From positions 44,026,438 to 44,090,437 of the forward strand of contig RSEF01000003.1 of assembly GCA_003993805.1 (NCBI GenBank): 64,000 bases of DNA. The letters are read 5' to 3'. The notes beneath the pieces were generated by a model, which ran no database searches, was not told the origin of the DNA, and saw only the letters and a program-made list of their open reading frames with translations. Positions 62,201-64,000 of this stretch are shown here, piece after piece; position 1 is the first letter of the stretch, and every line of letters starts with the position of its first letter. Position numbers and translations under genes: made by a program. The stretch is from Himantopus leucocephalus (Eukaryota > Chordata > Aves > Charadriiformes > Recurvirostridae).

Positions 62201-63865
62201 CCTAATGGAGAAGGACTCCTTCAAACACGAATTCGTAAATTCAGGTCTTGTTAACAGTGAGATTTACCAAAAGAAGAATCATTCCCATTTACAACATAAC
62301 AATTTCACTGTTCTAGCACATAATAAAAATTAAGATGATCTTTAAAAGTTCTGTTTTTTCTTAATTTTTTTTTTTCTGAATCGTGAGATAATAATCTATT
62401 TTTGGTCCGTTGACTTTGCATAATAACGCCTTTCTTCAATTCCAATATTTTAGAATCTGATCATACCAGGTTATGGTATGCACAAATAAAATCTCTTTCC
62501 TGAAGAAAATACTTCCTTTCAACTACATGATAGAAGAAAAAATCTATCCACTCTCCCCAGCAAAAGGGACACAAGAAAAAAGGAATTTTAGCTTTTAGGG
62601 AAGTGACAGTAACCTTCTGGCTTTTTTACCTTTGGTTTTTAGTATACTCTGAACCTACTGGAATGAACAAGAATATCCATATCATCTGCTTTTACAATGA
62701 AAGAATGCAGAAAAAAGTGCACTTTTCACAACTTGCTTTAATTTTTTTTTCTATGTCTATCACTATTTATCAGTGTCATGTAATTGTGCCAATAAATATA
62801 TAATTCCTTGCATAGTATAATAAAAGAACAGAAAATGTCTTTATATTTGACTACAAAGCATACTTCAGCACTTTTGCTATTGCTAAGCATACATTAAGGA
62901 TAAATACAAATTGTTTTTGCCATTATTCAAAGTTTAAATACTTTTAAAAGTAAAAATTGAAAAACAGATGTCAGAATTATTGAATAGTGATCAACACAAT
63001 ACAATCAATATGGTTTTATTTTTTTTCCTATCGTCAGATTAGAGGAAAAAAACCAACAATCTATGAACTCTTAGCTAAATGACTGACTTAGTGTTAAAAC
63101 AATCTATAGTATACCTGGGAAAGTAGATACTACAAGTGGCTATTTAAGCCTTATAAGTAGATAGTATAAGACTTATTTGTATAATGTGCTTTAATATTTC
63201 TTTACAAAATGCCTTCTGATTTCTGAACACAGAAACAGTTCTTCTAGTCCTACAGAGAAGAAGATAATAATATATACACTTTCTGTTTTAAGAAGTGTTG
63301 CATGGAGAGCTTTTTTGTGGTCGCTTTTTTTAATAGCTGAAAAAAGGATAAGAAAGTACACTTGGCACAAGCTCTTTTCTCATTCCTTTTTTATACATTA
63401 AGATTCACTTTCTACAGTAATATTTTCACCTACATAATCTCCAGGCCAATAAAAAGCACGATCATTTCCCTTCCCAGTAATTACATGGTTGCCAGCTTCA
63501 ATTTAGTTCCATTTACCCTTTCAGAATTCTTAACTTTTAACAGTTGCTCAACATGCATCTTCATTACTTTCCTCTTACTTCTTCCAGGTATGAAAGGTAT
63601 TCAACTCTGCAGCAGACATTAACTTTCCTCCCCCCGCTCCCCTTATACACTTCCCACTCTCCATCCAAATTTGTCTTGCAACTAAGCGGGCTATCTTCAG
63701 AATCATGTCAGGTAGATTCTTTGTTATGTACTGGTTTATTTTCACTCTGAAAACACTATACTACACTAACTTTTAAACTGAAAATGAAGTTCTCTTCAAA
63801 ATAAGAAAAAAACCCACGTACGCTCAACAAAATAAACCATTTGAATCCTGAAATAAAATACTTAC
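59232..63865. other. AT-rich sequence, putative introns
   Basis: No transposon is recognised. A splice-bounded segment on the minus strand at about 60933-60979 (acceptor TTTCTTTCCCCATAAG, donor GTAAGTT) has stops in all three frames, so it cannot be a coding exon, though it could belong to a non-coding or alternative transcript. Confidence 0.4.
61282..61305 (-). CDS. Possible 24-base microexon
   Basis: Minus strand: acceptor TTTTTCAAATAG, exon of 24 bases coding YCIAPLSQ, donor CTCACAG|GTAAGAC (near consensus). It enters and leaves in phase 0, so it could be included or skipped without breaking the frame between 63866-63933 and 59179-59231. The evidence is only splice signals and phase. Confidence 0.18.
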
Positions 63866-63933
63866 TATACCGCAGTACCATTCAATATTATGCCTCCTAG
63901 TTATAATCATCGAACAAAAATTATATGAGAGTT
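63866..63933 (-). CDS. Candidate coding exon, unknown protein
   Basis: Minus strand: acceptor CTCTCCAGTGCTTCCCAG, 68 bases, donor GGTATA|GTAAGTATT. Only one frame is open; after two leading bases it gives 22 codons including NFCSMIITRRHNIEWYCGI. It leaves in phase 0, compatible with the downstream candidates at 61282-61305 or 59179-59231. Two CpGs are kept. The family is not recognised. Confidence 0.27.
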
Positions 63934-64000
63934 CTGGGAAGCACTGGAGAGTTCTGCCATACACCATGTTCTGCCTTGGACCATTGCCCAAAACACCGTT

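Noticed and set aside
1..64000. Bacterial-type features: operons, ribosome binding sites, phage, CRISPR, tRNA or rRNA genes
   Set aside because: None seen. The CR1 retrotransposons and splice-type signals show vertebrate nuclear DNA.

Overview
The window looks like bird nuclear DNA. The main evidence is retrotransposons of the CR1 LINE family: a 5'-truncated copy ending in the avian 3' tail (TTCTATGATTCTATG just before 47390), two more copies joined head to tail at 51.9-53.5 kb, and an antisense fragment beside the large gap at 26.4 kb. I see no SINEs and no intact LTR retrovirus, and most of the sequence is unique. There are no bacterial genes, operons, rRNA, tRNA or CRISPR arrays. The base composition drifts from fairly GC-rich (about 3.5-17 kb) to clearly AT-rich (about 53-64 kb).

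No gene can be named from sequence. Almost all long open frames look like chance or are LINE remnants. A few short stretches do look like spliced coding exons: open frame, good splice sites, compatible phases and local CpG retention. On the minus strand these are (i) a two-exon 3' gene end at 10077-9802 and 8817-8713 with an AATAAA at 8246-8241, (ii) a single exon at 33008-32891 whose phase would fit upstream of (i), and (iii) a phase-compatible chain 63933-63866, 61305-61282, 59231-59179, 57060-56928 ending in a stop codon. On the plus strand, 40974-41060 and 49897-49960 are weaker. All are predictions without homology support.

Layout: 1-8.2 kb no convincing gene; 8.2-10.1 kb candidate minus-strand gene end, overlaid by an assembly duplication of its last exon; 10.1-25.4 kb mostly unique sequence with a 100-N gap; 25.4-26.4 kb a 1000-N gap whose right edge is antisense CR1; 26.5-35.7 kb unique, with one candidate exon; 35.7-36.35 kb a very old CR1/L3-like LINE; 36.4-45.7 kb unique; 45.75-47.52 kb an old antisense CR1 split by a younger sense CR1; 47.5-51.9 kb unique; 51.94-53.52 kb two CR1 copies across a 10-N gap; 53.5-64 kb AT-rich, with the candidate terminal exons.

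Assembly quality matters here. Six single-n joins, three of which divide near-identical sequence copies and one of which divides a looser poly-A repeat, look like unmerged contig overlaps or haplotypes. They should not be read as biological tandem repeats. I found no convincing novel biological system. The most useful leads are the candidate genes at 8.7-10.1 kb and 57-64 kb, and the nested CR1 locus.
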